A stretch of DNA of 64,000 bases from positions 379,561,120 to 379,625,119 of the forward strand of contig CM019064.1 in assembly GCA_009667805.1 (NCBI GenBank), read 5' to 3'. Positions 52,899-61,960 of this stretch are shown in pieces. The DNA comes from Leptobrachium leishanense. Lineage: Eukaryota > Chordata > Amphibia > Anura > Megophryidae. Position 1 is the first letter of the stretch. Every line of letters starts with the position of its first letter. Position numbers and translations under genes: made by a program. Below the pieces are notes generated by a model, which saw only the letters and a program-made list of their open reading frames with translations, made no database searches and was not told the origin of the DNA.

Positions 52899-54482
52899 AT
52901 GTTTCAGCAAATCAACATGCAAACTGACACACTACCAGACTCAGAAATCCTTTCAGATCAGGAATTAAACCCTGAACCAAACAAAAGAGAAAAAAGATTA
53001 ACAAAACCAACCTGGAAAGTACAAGAAAATCTTGAAGCTCACGCAAAAGAGTTGGTGTCTCAAACGAATGATCTATGGTGTACTAATGTCACATGCATGT
53101 CAGCTCTCTCTCAACCATGTCATGATGCATTACAACTAGAGAGCACTATTAAGCAATTAGATGTCGCTTATCAGAATTATCAAAGACTGTGTGTTAAATA
53201 TATTCATCTCTTAAAGCGGTACAACACTAAAGTGTCACTGGAAGAACTAAAGAGATTCAATGAGCTCAATCTAGAAAGAGACAATTTAGGGCTGCAAACA
53301 AAGACAAAGGCAGAAGTAAGAATTGCACAGCTCCATGAATCCAGATCCCACCGCTCTGCATCCTCCAGACACTCCTCAAGGTCTTCCAAATTCCTACAAT
53401 CAAGGTCTTCCACACTCAGTCAACAACTCATAAAGGCCCGTGCTGATGCTGAAGCTTCTAAAATTCAGGCAGCCTTCGCCAAAAAGAAAGCAGAAATGGG
53501 AGCTGAAGCCGCACGCATGGAGGCTGAAGCCGCACGCCAGAAGGCAGAAATGGAGGCTGAAGCCGCACGCCAGAAGGCAGAAATGGAGGCTGAATCCGCA
53601 CGCCAGAAGGCAGAAATGGAAGCTGAAGCCGCACGCAAGGAAGCTGAAGCCACACGCCACAAAGTGGAAATGGAACTTTTGGAAAAACAATGTGAACATG
53701 CCACGGCCATGGCAAGATTAAAAGTTTTAGAACAGGCTGCTAGTGAAAGTGAAAGAGACAACAGTAGCAGCAGACACTCAGCTGTGTCTTATGCCTCGGA
53801 TTCTTCACATTCCTCTCCAGAACGTCAGCTCCCTGTCACAGCAACCAAAGCACTCAACCAAGGTCTCTTCTCCGCACCTACTGTACTCCAAGACAATTTG
53901 CCTTCATATCTTCCAGTACACCAGACTGCAGCATCTCACCAAGCAGTGGACAATAGCATGCACATAATAAACTATCCACCTTACCTTGACATCAGCCAAG
54001 TAAATACTAGCAAGCACACTGCTCCACAGCTACAAACCAACATGCCAATGAACTTTAAACCAGTTCCAGTGTTGAATGCCTCAGCACCAACATATGTTCC
54101 CAAGTCACCTGCAGTCATGCACCCAAAGTCTGAAAACACGGACATGTCGCAGTTTGCTAAATACATGCTTCGCAGAGAGCTCACAAAGACAGGCCTCACC
54201 AAGTTTGATGACAAGCCTGAAAATTACAGAGGATGGAAATCCACCTTTAAAGCCACAATGAGTGACCTAGACATCACTGCTACAGAAGAATTAGATCTGC
54301 TCATCAGATGGCTAGGTCCCCAGTCTATTGAACGCATCAAGAGGCTCAAAGCGGTTCATATTGAGAACCCTGCTGCAGGCCTTAATGCTGCTTGGGACAG
54401 ACTTGAACGTACCTTTGGCAGTCCAGAAGCCATTGAAGATGCCTTATTCAAAAGATTGCAGTTTCCCAAGGATTTCCGCTAG
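52899..54482 (+). CDS. gag: BEL Gag, N-terminal and capsid part
   Basis: 527 codons. The N-terminus (MFQQINMQTDTLPDSEILSD) has no family I know. A Ser/Arg-rich stretch comes near residues 150-175. A charged run follows at about 190-265, where a 14-residue unit of the type MEAEAARQKAE is repeated about four times, a likely long coiled coil. The capsid-like region KFDDKPENYRGWKSTF...DRLERTFGSP at 440-520 is typical of BEL/Pao Gag. The frame ends at 54482 just after KRLQFPKDFR, where family members continue; the continuation is found in another frame from about 54475. So the end is a frameshift, not a natural stop. Confidence 0.88.
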   Translation: MFQQINMQTDTLPDSEILSDQELNPEPNKREKRLTKPTWKVQENLEAHAKELVSQTNDLWCTNVTCMSALSQPCHDALQLESTIKQLDVAYQNYQRLCVKYIHLLKRYNTKVSLEELKRFNELNLERDNLGLQTKTKAEVRIAQLHESRSHRSASSRHSSRSSKFLQSRSSTLSQQLIKARADAEASKIQAAFAKKKAEMGAEAARMEAEAARQKAEMEAEAARQKAEMEAESARQKAEMEAEAARKEAEATRHKVEMELLEKQCEHATAMARLKVLEQAASESERDNSSSRHSAVSYASDSSHSSPERQLPVTATKALNQGLFSAPTVLQDNLPSYLPVHQTAASHQAVDNSMHIINYPPYLDISQVNTSKHTAPQLQTNMPMNFKPVPVLNASAPTYVPKSPAVMHPKSENTDMSQFAKYMLRRELTKTGLTKFDDKPENYRGWKSTFKATMSDLDITATEELDLLIRWLGPQSIERIKRLKAVHIENPAAGLNAAWDRLERTFGSPEAIEDALFKRLQFPKDFR

Positions 54483-55944
54483 AGAGAATTTAAAGTTTCA
54501 AGAACTCAGCGATGTTTTATTGGAGCTTCAACTCGCTAAAGCTGACATCCGCTTACCTGGTCTCAGTTACCTTGACACCCCTCGTGGCATCAACCCTATT
54601 GTTCTCAAGCTACCGTATGGCCTTCAAGAAAATTGGGCAGCGCTTGGATCAAAATACAAGGAAAAACATCAAGTTGCCTTTCCTCCTTTTTCCTACTTTT
54701 GTGAGTTCATCAAACGAATTGCAGACACAAAGAATGACCTAAGTTTCTCCTATGGTGAAGGTAACCCTCTCAGTTCACCCCCTCCAAGACCTACAAACAC
54801 ACGTATGACACACAGAGACCATCGAGGACCAGTGTCCGTGAAAAGGACCACTGTTCTACCTGCACCTGCTACAGTTCATGAAAAGACTGAACAAAACAAG
54901 AACATCGAGAACCCAAATCGCCACTGTCCCATACATAACAAACCGCATCCACTTAAGAAATGTATTGGCTTCAGAAAGAAAACCCTACAAGAACGTAAAG
55001 AACTTTTAAAGAAATTTGGGGTCTGCTACAAATGCTGCGCCTCCACAGAACACTTTGCAAAGGACTGTAAAGCTATCATTAAATGCATAGAGTGTGACAG
55101 CAATGACCATGTACAAGCTCTTCATCCATATCCGCACAACTTTACTAAGCCCACAAACAATCCTCCTGAGGCAAAGCAAGGCGAGGAGCGCACAGATCAA
55201 GCAGTACCTTCCACCTCAGTGTTCTCTTCATGTACGGAAGTCTGTGGAGAAGGACTCTGTGACAAATCCTGCGCAAAGATATGTTTGGTTCGTGTATACC
55301 CAAGAGGTCAACCTGAAAAGGCCATAAGACTGTATACCATTCTGGATGATCAGAGTAACAGATCTCTTGCAACAACACAATTTTTTGAACTTTTGAACAT
55401 AAAAGAAAATGCTCTACCATATACCCTAACTACTTGTACCGGCACTACAGAAGTCTTAGGTAGGAGAGCCAGCGGTCTTGTGGTTGCTCCTCTGAACGAC
55501 AATGTGGAAATACCTTTGCCCACTATCACTGAGTGCAACCAGATTCCAAGCAACAAAGAGGAGATCCCTACTCCGGAAGCTGCCTTGCACCATTCTCACT
55601 TGAAGGACATAGCCTACCAAATACCAGCCCTCGACGGAAGTGCTGAGATCCTACTGTTCCTCGGCCGAGACATCTTAAGGGTGCACAAAGTTCGTCAACA
55701 AATCAACGGTCCACATGATGCTCCATATGCTCAGTGTCTGGATCTAGGCTGGGTCATCATAGGCAATGTTTGTCGAGACAAAGGCAGAAAACCTTACTCT
55801 GTGTCCTCCTTTAAAACACACGTCCTGCCAAATGGTCGGACTTCTTGTTCTGCACGACGACCACACCAATATCATGTGAAGGAAAGACTGCTTCATAAGA
55901 GCGCACAACGACACATCATTACAGGACGAAGAGAAAGTTCTTAA
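54475..55944 (+). CDS. gag-pol: BEL Gag C-terminus, zinc knuckles and protease
   Basis: Continues the Gag similarity in a new frame (ENLKFQELSDVLLELQLAKA). Upstream methionine at 54328 is out of the homologous frame. It encodes two knuckles, CYKCCASTEHFAKDC and CIECDSNDHVQALH, near 55025-55130, and a retropepsin-like protease with YTILDDQSNRSLATTQFFEL at about 55335 (DDQS replaces DTG-type wording, normal for BEL). It continues to a region joining protease and reverse transcriptase (LGRDILRVHKVRQQINGPHD; LDLGWVIIG). It stops at 55944, again by a shift relative to the family. Confidence 0.85.
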   Translation, partial: SARENLKFQELSDVLLELQLAKADIRLPGLSYLDTPRGINPIVLKLPYGLQENWAALGSKYKEKHQVAFPPFSYFCEFIKRIADTKNDLSFSYGEGNPLSSPPPRPTNTRMTHRDHRGPVSVKRTTVLPAPATVHEKTEQNKNIENPNRHCPIHNKPHPLKKCIGFRKKTLQERKELLKKFGVCYKCCASTEHFAKDCKAIIKCIECDSNDHVQALHPYPHNFTKPTNNPPEAKQGEERTDQAVPSTSVFSSCTEVCGEGLCDKSCAKICLVRVYPRGQPEKAIRLYTILDDQSNRSLATTQFFELLNIKENALPYTLTTCTGTTEVLGRRASGLVVAPLNDNVEIPLPTITECNQIPSNKEEIPTPEAALHHSHLKDIAYQIPALDGSAEILLFLGRDILRVHKVRQQINGPHDAPYAQCLDLGWVIIGNVCRDKGRKPYSVSSFKTHVLPNGRTSCSARRPHQYHVKERLLHKSAQRHIITGRRESS

Positions 55945-56227
55945 TTTTTGGGATGACAACATCGGCAACACAGTGTTTGAGGTAACATCTAAAGACAACG
56001 AGTTGGCAGCTACCATGGAAGACAAAGAATTCCTGAAAACCATGAGTAAAGAGTTCCACCAAGATGATTCCAACAGCTGGGTAGCACCTCTACCATTCCG
56101 TACTCCAAGAAAGAGACTACCAAACAACAGAGAACATGCAGAAGCACGGTTTACTTCTTTACAACGCAGTTTGAATCGGAAACCTGAGATGAAGACACTT
56201 TGTGAACTTTATGCAGAAAGTGCTTGA
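55945..56227 (+). pseudogene. pol: BEL Pol linker fragment
   Basis: A frame from 55973 to 56227 encodes MFEVTSKDNELAATMEDKEF and WVAPLPFRTPRKRLPNNREH, the segment just before the BEL reverse transcriptase. It is shifted against both neighbours and ends at 56227. Confidence 0.75.
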
Positions 56228-56993
56228 GAGAGATCATGCTGAGCCTGCACCTCTGCTTAAGGAAGGAGAAGAATGCTGGTATCTTCCATGCTTTGGTGTC
56301 TATCATCCTCGCAAGCCTGATCAGATTAGGGTGGTCTTCGACTCAAGTGCTCGACATGAAGGTGTCTCCCTCAATGACAGTCTTCTCACTGGGCCTAATC
56401 TGAACAACAACCTCATAGGAGTTTTACTTTGCTTCAGACAAGAACCAATTGCTATTATGGCTGACATTCAGCAGATGTTCCACTGTTTCATCGTCCGTGA
56501 AGACAACAGAAACTTCCTCAGGTTCCGATGGTATCGCAATAATGATGTCAATGATGAAGTCATAGACTACCGGATGAAGGTACATGTTTTCGGTAATAGT
56601 TCTTCTCCCGCAGTAGCAATTTATGGACTGAGGAAAACGGCTCAAGAAGGAGAGAAAGAATTTGGGTTTGATGCACGACAGTTCGTCGAAAAGAACTTCT
56701 GTGTAGACGACGGACTCAAATCTCTGCCGACAGAAGAAGCTATTGACCTTCTCACTAGATCCCAGAACATGCTTGCCACTGCAAACCTCAGACATCACAA
56801 AATCATTTCGAACAGCGACAAGGCCACGAGAGCCTTTCCCTCTGACTACGCTGCCAGTGTGAAGAAATTCCAACTAGGATCGGACCTTTCCGTTACACCG
56901 AGCAGTCTTAGATTGCTTTGGAACGTTAAGCAAGACACGTTCACGTCACAAGTATCAGCCTGTGACAAGCCCTTCACAAAGCAATACATATAA
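56202..56993 (+). CDS. pol: BEL reverse transcriptase fragment
   Basis: 264 codons. Motifs: RVVFDSSARHEGVSLNDSLL (early RT), MADIQQMFHCFIVREDNRNF (first catalytic aspartate), VFGNSSSPAVAIYGL, and NFCVDDGLKS, which is the YVDD-type catalytic box with Cys in place of Tyr. After KQDTFTSQVSACDKPFTKQ the family sequence breaks and a stop follows at 56993, where RNase H should start. The protein would be the polymerase core only. Confidence 0.85.
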   Translation: MNFMQKVLERDHAEPAPLLKEGEECWYLPCFGVYHPRKPDQIRVVFDSSARHEGVSLNDSLLTGPNLNNNLIGVLLCFRQEPIAIMADIQQMFHCFIVREDNRNFLRFRWYRNNDVNDEVIDYRMKVHVFGNSSSPAVAIYGLRKTAQEGEKEFGFDARQFVEKNFCVDDGLKSLPTEEAIDLLTRSQNMLATANLRHHKIISNSDKATRAFPSDYAASVKKFQLGSDLSVTPSSLRLLWNVKQDTFTSQVSACDKPFTKQYI

Positions 56994-56999
56994 AATCAG

Positions 57000-57476
57000 A
57001 CAAGACAGTTCCACTTGTCTGTCGGCAACAGAATGGAACGTATAAGAAAGTTCTCTACACCTGAACAATGGCACTATGTGTCCACTAACTTCAACCCTGC
57101 TGATCGAGGAACGCGTGCAGTACCTGCTACTGCATTTCTGGACACATTATGGCTATCCCCACCAATACTCTTGAATGAAGACCTCATCTCAAATTCTACA
57201 AATTCTACATTTGAACTGGTTGAACCAGAATTGGATAAAGAAATTAGAGCTGTTACCGTTACACTCAACACCTCTGTGAAAGAAAGGGTAAGGCTGAGTC
57301 CTCACCGTTTTGAACGCTTTTCCAAGTGGTCTTCTGTTGTACGAGCCATTGCACGTCTTATTCACATTGCTCATCAATTTACAAACAGCTCTGATACAAA
57401 CAAACAATGTCACAAGCGGCACATCTGTAAAGACCCCCCCACAATTCAGGAGGCCTCTCGACCGAAAAGATACTGA
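57000..57476 (+). pseudogene. pol: BEL RNase H / integrase remnant
   Basis: Open frame 57015-57476. VGNRMERIRKFSTPEQWHYV and NFNPADRGTRAV are from the end of the RNase H region and the start of the integrase region of BEL Pol; most of RNase H is missing between 56985 and 57015. The later part (HRFERFSKWSSVVRAIARLI) belongs to the integrase N-terminal region. No integrase catalytic triad is seen. Confidence 0.78.
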
Positions 57477-57489
57477 ACTTCTTGAATGA

Positions 57490-57730
57490 CAAGTGTAAAT
57501 GGAATTCAACCCACCTCACTCCTTTCACATGGGAGACTCTTGGCAACGCATGATTGGAGTCGCAAGAAAATTCCTGGACTGGTACTGGAGCAGAAAACTT
57601 TACAACTTATTCATGAAAGAAGATTCTCCACACCTTTACTTCAGGCCTATAAAGGAATTAGTACTCCTTCTGCCCAAAGAAGAAGACAAGCCTCACAAGT
57701 CATCAATTTGAGACAAAGAGAGGTAAGAAG
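57490..57730 (+). pseudogene. pol: BEL integrase C-terminal remnant
   Basis: In the frame starting at 57499: NPPHSFHMGDSWQRMIGVAR, the family block around the integrase catalytic glutamate region, then an abrupt join to FRPIKELVLLLPKEED, the integrase C-terminal end. About 150-200 residues appear to be deleted between them. Confidence 0.78.
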
Positions 57731-57962
57731 GATTGGTGCATGTTGCTGCCTTCCCCTCTGAAGATGGACTCACTGACTGTTCTTGACACAGCCTGGACCA
57801 TCAAGATCAAGATCTGCAAGAATTGTTAATGTTGCATTCTTTTCTCTTGTTCTTCCCTTCCCTCTTGTTTTTCAGATGTTCCTGGAAAAGAATCTTCACT
57901 TATTTGTTTTGAACTTTAGTCAAAGTTATTTAATTATAGAAATCATAGATTTAGACGGGGAG

Positions 57963-58326
57963 TGTCATGTTTCACATGACTTGTGATATGCCTTTAAGAA
58001 TTGCACATGTCTTATCTACCCCTGGGTTTCTCTCCTCCCTTCCTCATGGCGCAGGGATTTCCTGTTCAGATAGCTCCACCCTTGTTCCCTTCCCAGTAAT
58101 CCTTTGCAAGCCTTATGGACTCAGATTCATTATGATTTTTTGACCTATCGGATGTATATTGTTGTGGATTTTCTACAGTTTTGGAATAAAACTTCAACAG
58201 ATCTTCAAGGTGTCATCTCGATTGAGTCACTGTCTGTAATTCATCTAGACTGGGAGCTATAGCCATCTCATCACAACAGTAAGTTAAGAGATCACATTCT
58301 CAGTGCTTTGGTGGAGAAACAGAACA
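57963..58326 (+). repeat. BEL 3' LTR
   Basis: 364 bp, the same as the 5' LTR by eye. Preceded by a purine-rich AGACGGGGAG (57952-57962) that is the probable polypurine tract. Confidence 0.93.
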
Positions 58327-58439
58327 ATTGCTGTGAAGCTCTTTGATACACGCATGCACACCACACATTCCTTTGAGCTTTATTACTGCATACCTGGGAG
58401 GGTGTGAATGGGTATATGTGTAAATGTATTCATTTGACT
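58327..58439. repeat. Continuation of the 55-60 bp tandem repeat, then spacer
   Basis: TTGCTGTGAAGCTCTTTGAT and CACACCACACATTCCTTTGA continue the array broken by the BEL insertion. Confidence 0.6.
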
Positions 58440-58836
58440 TTAACCCCCCTGACTATGTTCCCGAGTGTGGCTCGGGGTTAACTTTTTGTACCGAAAGCGG
58501 TATCCGAGCCACACTCGGGCTGTATACTTACATTTCCTGCGCTCCCTCGCTGACCACTGCAGTCTCCTCCAGCTGCTCGCGATGTCACACTGCCCAGTTC
58601 ACTTCTCGCGAGGAGTGAACCAGGAAGTGTGATGTCATGATCAGCTGCAGTGTGACTGCGGGGAGAGCGAGGGAGCGCAGGGACATGTAAGTATCGGCCC
58701 GAGTGTGGCTCGGGGATACCGCTTTCAGTATTGAAAGTTAACCCCCGAGCCACACTTATACCGCTAGGGGGCCAGATTAAATTGGACCAATTCTGACATA
58801 TAAAAAATGTCAGAATCGGACCGCCAGGGAGGTTAA
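58440..58836. mobile_element. piggyBac-like palindromic MITE
   Basis: Flanked by TTAA (58440-58443 and 58833-58836). Ends CCCCCCTGACTATG and, in complement, CCTCCCTGGCGGTCCG are related. The interior is a long palindrome (CGAGTGTGGCTCGGGGTTAA and TCGCTGACCACTGCAG type blocks mirrored). No coding capacity. Confidence 0.75.
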
Positions 58837-58852
58837 ACAGGTTTTTTTGTTT

Positions 58853-59031
58853 GAGAAAGTATTTTACCAGGAAGGATACATTGAAATTTATCTCGTTTTC
58901 AGGTATGTCCTGGGTGGCGAGTATGTACCGTTAGGTGTCTTGCCTAAGCCAAGGACACTTACTGGAGAGGTGCTCTTGCTGGGATTGGAACCGGTTATAA
59001 AGCAGTGATGTTACCTCTACTCCACCCAGCC
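58853..59031 (-). repeat. tRNA-derived SINE with tail
   Basis: The + strand runs tail (ACCAGGAAGGATACATTGAA), conserved block (TTAGGTGTCTTGCCTAAGCC) and tRNA-like head complement (GGGATTGGAACC...CTCTACTCCACCC). A third near-complete copy. Confidence 0.78.
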
Positions 59032-59308
59032 GGTTTCTGATTTCCGAGCAGGGAAATCTCTTTACTGATCTATTGTCCAGTACCATAAGTTGCTTCAGGG
59101 TCATAAGTCAGGTATTTTCAATTAAAACATGGTCATATTTTAGGCTATAGGTAAAAATAAATAATAAATAAAACAATTTTTTTTCTTAAAACAGTGGCAT
59201 TGTTTGGTTTATACTTTGATACCAAATGCCACGTAAAATAATTTTACACACACTGCAAGAAATTGAAATCCGAATGGAAATATATATTTTTTTACTTTTA
59301 TTGATTAA

Positions 59309-59490
59309 CAGGGTTATTCAAAGACAGGTGAAAACCAGGAGAATGACTGGAGAAGTGAAGATTATAGGTCAAAATAGCCAAACCAGAAAAATTCTCCCAT
59401 TTATCTCGCTTTCCAAATTGGCTATTTTGACCTAGAATTTTCACTTCTCCAGTCATTCTCCTGGTTTTCACCTCTCTCTGAATAACCCTG
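59309..59490. mobile_element. Palindromic MITE, copy 3
   Basis: 182 bp with ends CAGGGTTATTCAAAGACAGG and, in complement, CAGGGTTATTCAGAGAGAGG. This is the best kept of the three copies. The outer 16 bases nearly match the ends of the 0.9 kb elements at 8422-10317. Confidence 0.88.
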
Positions 59491-59558
59491 ATAGTATTCT
59501 ATGATGACACGTCTAATACAAATGGTAATGATATATTTTTAATGAATGTATATGTGTG

Positions 59559-60463
59559 TGTAGCCCTGTGTTTATTTTGGCTATGAGAACTGCAGCTGTT
59601 ATGCCTCTAGGGGGAGCCAGAGTGCAACGTATGGGGAGAAACTGTAATGGACTTATGATCCCCCAGAAACCCTTGGGAGAAAGGAAGGAAGCTCTCAGGC
59701 GCCAGGAAGTGAGAGGAGTGTGTGCAGCATGGGCAGAACTGAGAAAGCGGGGAGAGAAGGCAGTCGCTCGTGTGGTACTTTCTGGGATCTTTGCCAGTTG
59801 GAGCGCGGAGAACGGGCGGCATCCATTGCTGGAGTGATCGGGGAGAGTGCGGATCGACTTGCTGTACGTCACGCTGAACTGTTCCTGTTCCAAGTGCATT
59901 CGAGAGGGACCTCAAGTAAGGAGGCCGCAGGCGGAGCGGAGTGCTGGCGGTATTCCACTTCTGACTGAGGAGAACCGGATCGGGAGCGTGAACTTCGACA
60001 GCATCGGGCTCCAGACGGCAGAGAGGACGAATCTTCTTAAGAGGGACATTTCTGCAGAGTTTCATCGGTCCGGGACAAGTGGTTTCGCCGGTTGGGTGAG
60101 ATGCCTCCGGCCTATGACATTGCTAACAATAGTGCGCAGTTCTTTAGTTGAAGATATTCATCCATCCACTGGCCAGTGGACTTAGTTTATGTCCTCGGGT
60201 ACCCAGGTACTAAAAAGTATTTCTAAAGTGGGACTCTGAACCAAAGGACTGAGAATTATATTAACGGTTTAGTCGCTATATTGTTACGCTTTCATATTAC
60301 CGTCATTCATTTTCCTAGACTGCTCGATTTTCATGGTTAACGTACACGTGTAATTATTGAGATTTGAGAAAATCTATAAAGGTATGCTGGTGTACAGTGA
60401 ATTGTTAGTGCGGTGAGACCAATCCTGGGTTATTCAGCGGCTCCTCCGGGGGTGAGCGCTACA
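59559..60463 (+). mobile_element. Solo LTR (905 bp)
   Basis: Starts TGTAGCCCTGTG and ends GTGAGCGCTACA; flanked by the 4 bp TGTG (59555-59558 and 60464-60467). Because this lies in a TG repeat the duplication is less certain. The last 100 bp (TATAAAGGTATGCTGG, CCAATCCTGGGTTATTCAGC) look like an R-U5 region, so + orientation is likely. Confidence 0.6.
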
Positions 60464-60467
60464 TGTG

Positions 60468-61129
60468 TATAATATATTTTATTTATATTTGACACATATA
60501 CATATGTTTCAGTTTTTGGGTGCAAACCCTAATGCAATAGACTGCGCACGCGTATGCGCAACATATTATGAGATCAAGGGATTTGACATTTTCTGGCCTG
60601 TTATTTAGTAAGCTCCTAATGATGCCATGTAGGACTTAGTGGGACAAGCAGGGGGTATTACTGACAAGCCCCCTCTTTTTATTTCTTACACACCCAGGCA
60701 TGGACAGTGCCTAATATGTTACTAAGTAGTATATCCACAAACCTTTTTAAATGGAATTGGATAAAGGCAGCAAAATAAATCTCTAGGAACCCTAAAATGT
60801 TATTTTAAAAAAATACATGCATGTGTAAAGGAGGGGGATAATATATTGTATACTTTAGGTAATTTTTTTTTTATAGGTTCCCTGCTGTTTCTTCCCCTTT
60901 GATCTGCCGCAAGTAGGTTATAAAGATTTTATAGAAATATCTCATGAATGATTGAATATTTTGAAAAGCTGTTAGCTTTCTGAGCTCCCTTCCATTACGT
61001 AGAGCTGTATGAAGGTGACAGGTTTAACCCCCACACCACCACGTCTCCACTGTGTCAAAGACAGGTGCAGTACTTTATTGAGGGATGTGAGAATCCCAGC
61101 CATACCCTGTACTGGACTAAAATGGCTCG
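60468..61129. other. Intergenic, nothing recognised
   Basis: AT-rich, no gene or named repeat. Confidence 0.45.
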
Positions 61130-61134
61130 GATAT

Positions 61135-61955
61135 TGTCACAATCAGTCAGAAAGAGGGCACATTGCACTTGCCAAGGTGAGGCCCTGGTACATAGGAAAG
61201 CCCCAATATGCAGGCAACACGGAGTATACAGTCTAGGCCAGAGATCCTGCACGGTAAACCGCAGCCCTAACCATGAAAGACTTGTCTTTAGTGGTAGCGG
61301 ATCTGCTCTAAGGAAAATACAGCAGCGCCGTGCAGAGTCTAAGGACATACAGAGGAGTCAGGACTTATGCATAAGTAATATCAATGGTACAGACAAGGAG
61401 TATCCAATAGAAATGTCAAGAAAAGGCAGGAGTCAAAAACCAGAACATATACCTTATGCAGAAGCCAGGGATCCAGAACCGGGATAATAGTCAGCCAGGC
61501 AAAAGGGTCAGAACCAGGAAATCAGTCAGATATATAACAAACAGAAAACCAAAAGCAAAGCAAAGGAGAAACACTAGAACTAAATTCACAAGAGAAATAA
61601 CTAGAACAGGAAAGACTAAGGAACAGCAGACAGACAGGGAGGACAAAACATAAGAAATAAGCTGAACAAGAAAACACAAACTAGAACATAATAAACAGCA
61701 CGGAGCTCTCAGGTACAAACACGCAGCAGGAATCAGGAAGTGAAAGTGAACCAAAATGAAAGAGCAATGGGATAAGGGCCCATTGCAATATATAGGGATG
61801 TGATCAGCCCACATCACCAACAGGAGAGCTAATGAAGAAGCCACTTAACCCCTGAGCTGCAACCCAGGGAAAGCAACATACAGACCCATAAGGGAAACTC
61901 AGGCATAAAGAATACAGAGGGGAGGGGGACAGGGCTGGAACTGGGAAACGTGACA
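61135..61955 (-). mobile_element. Solo LTR (821 bp), probably minus strand
   Basis: The ends TGTCACAATCAG and GGGAAACGTGACA are inverted at TGTCAC/GTGACA and flanked by the 5 bp GATAT (61130-61134 and 61956-61960). On the minus strand it reads as a C/T-rich U3 followed by CCTATATATTGCAATGGGCC (TATA-like, near 61790), so minus orientation is likely. Confidence 0.72.
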
Positions 61956-61960
61956 GATAT

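Larger units (their letters stand above)
52084..58326 (+). mobile_element. BEL/Pao LTR retrotransposon, coding region damaged
   Basis: 6,243 bp: 5' LTR 52084-52447, gag, protease, reverse transcriptase, integrase remnants, 3' LTR 57963-58326. It is flanked by the 5 bp ATTGC (52079-52083 and 58327-58331). The LTRs look identical by eye, which implies very recent insertion, yet the coding sequence has several frameshifts and loses much of RNase H and integrase. There is no standard TGG-type primer-binding site right after the 5' LTR (next bases GTCAAAAAATCATATA). Confidence 0.92.

Noticed and set aside
54328..54470. First 48 codons of the frame starting at 54328
   Set aside because: They are out of the homologous frame; BEL Gag similarity here is in the frame that began at 52899.
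59556..60065. Overlapping frames at 59513-60185 as a gene
   Set aside because: They fall in a segment with LTR ends and show no recognisable protein.
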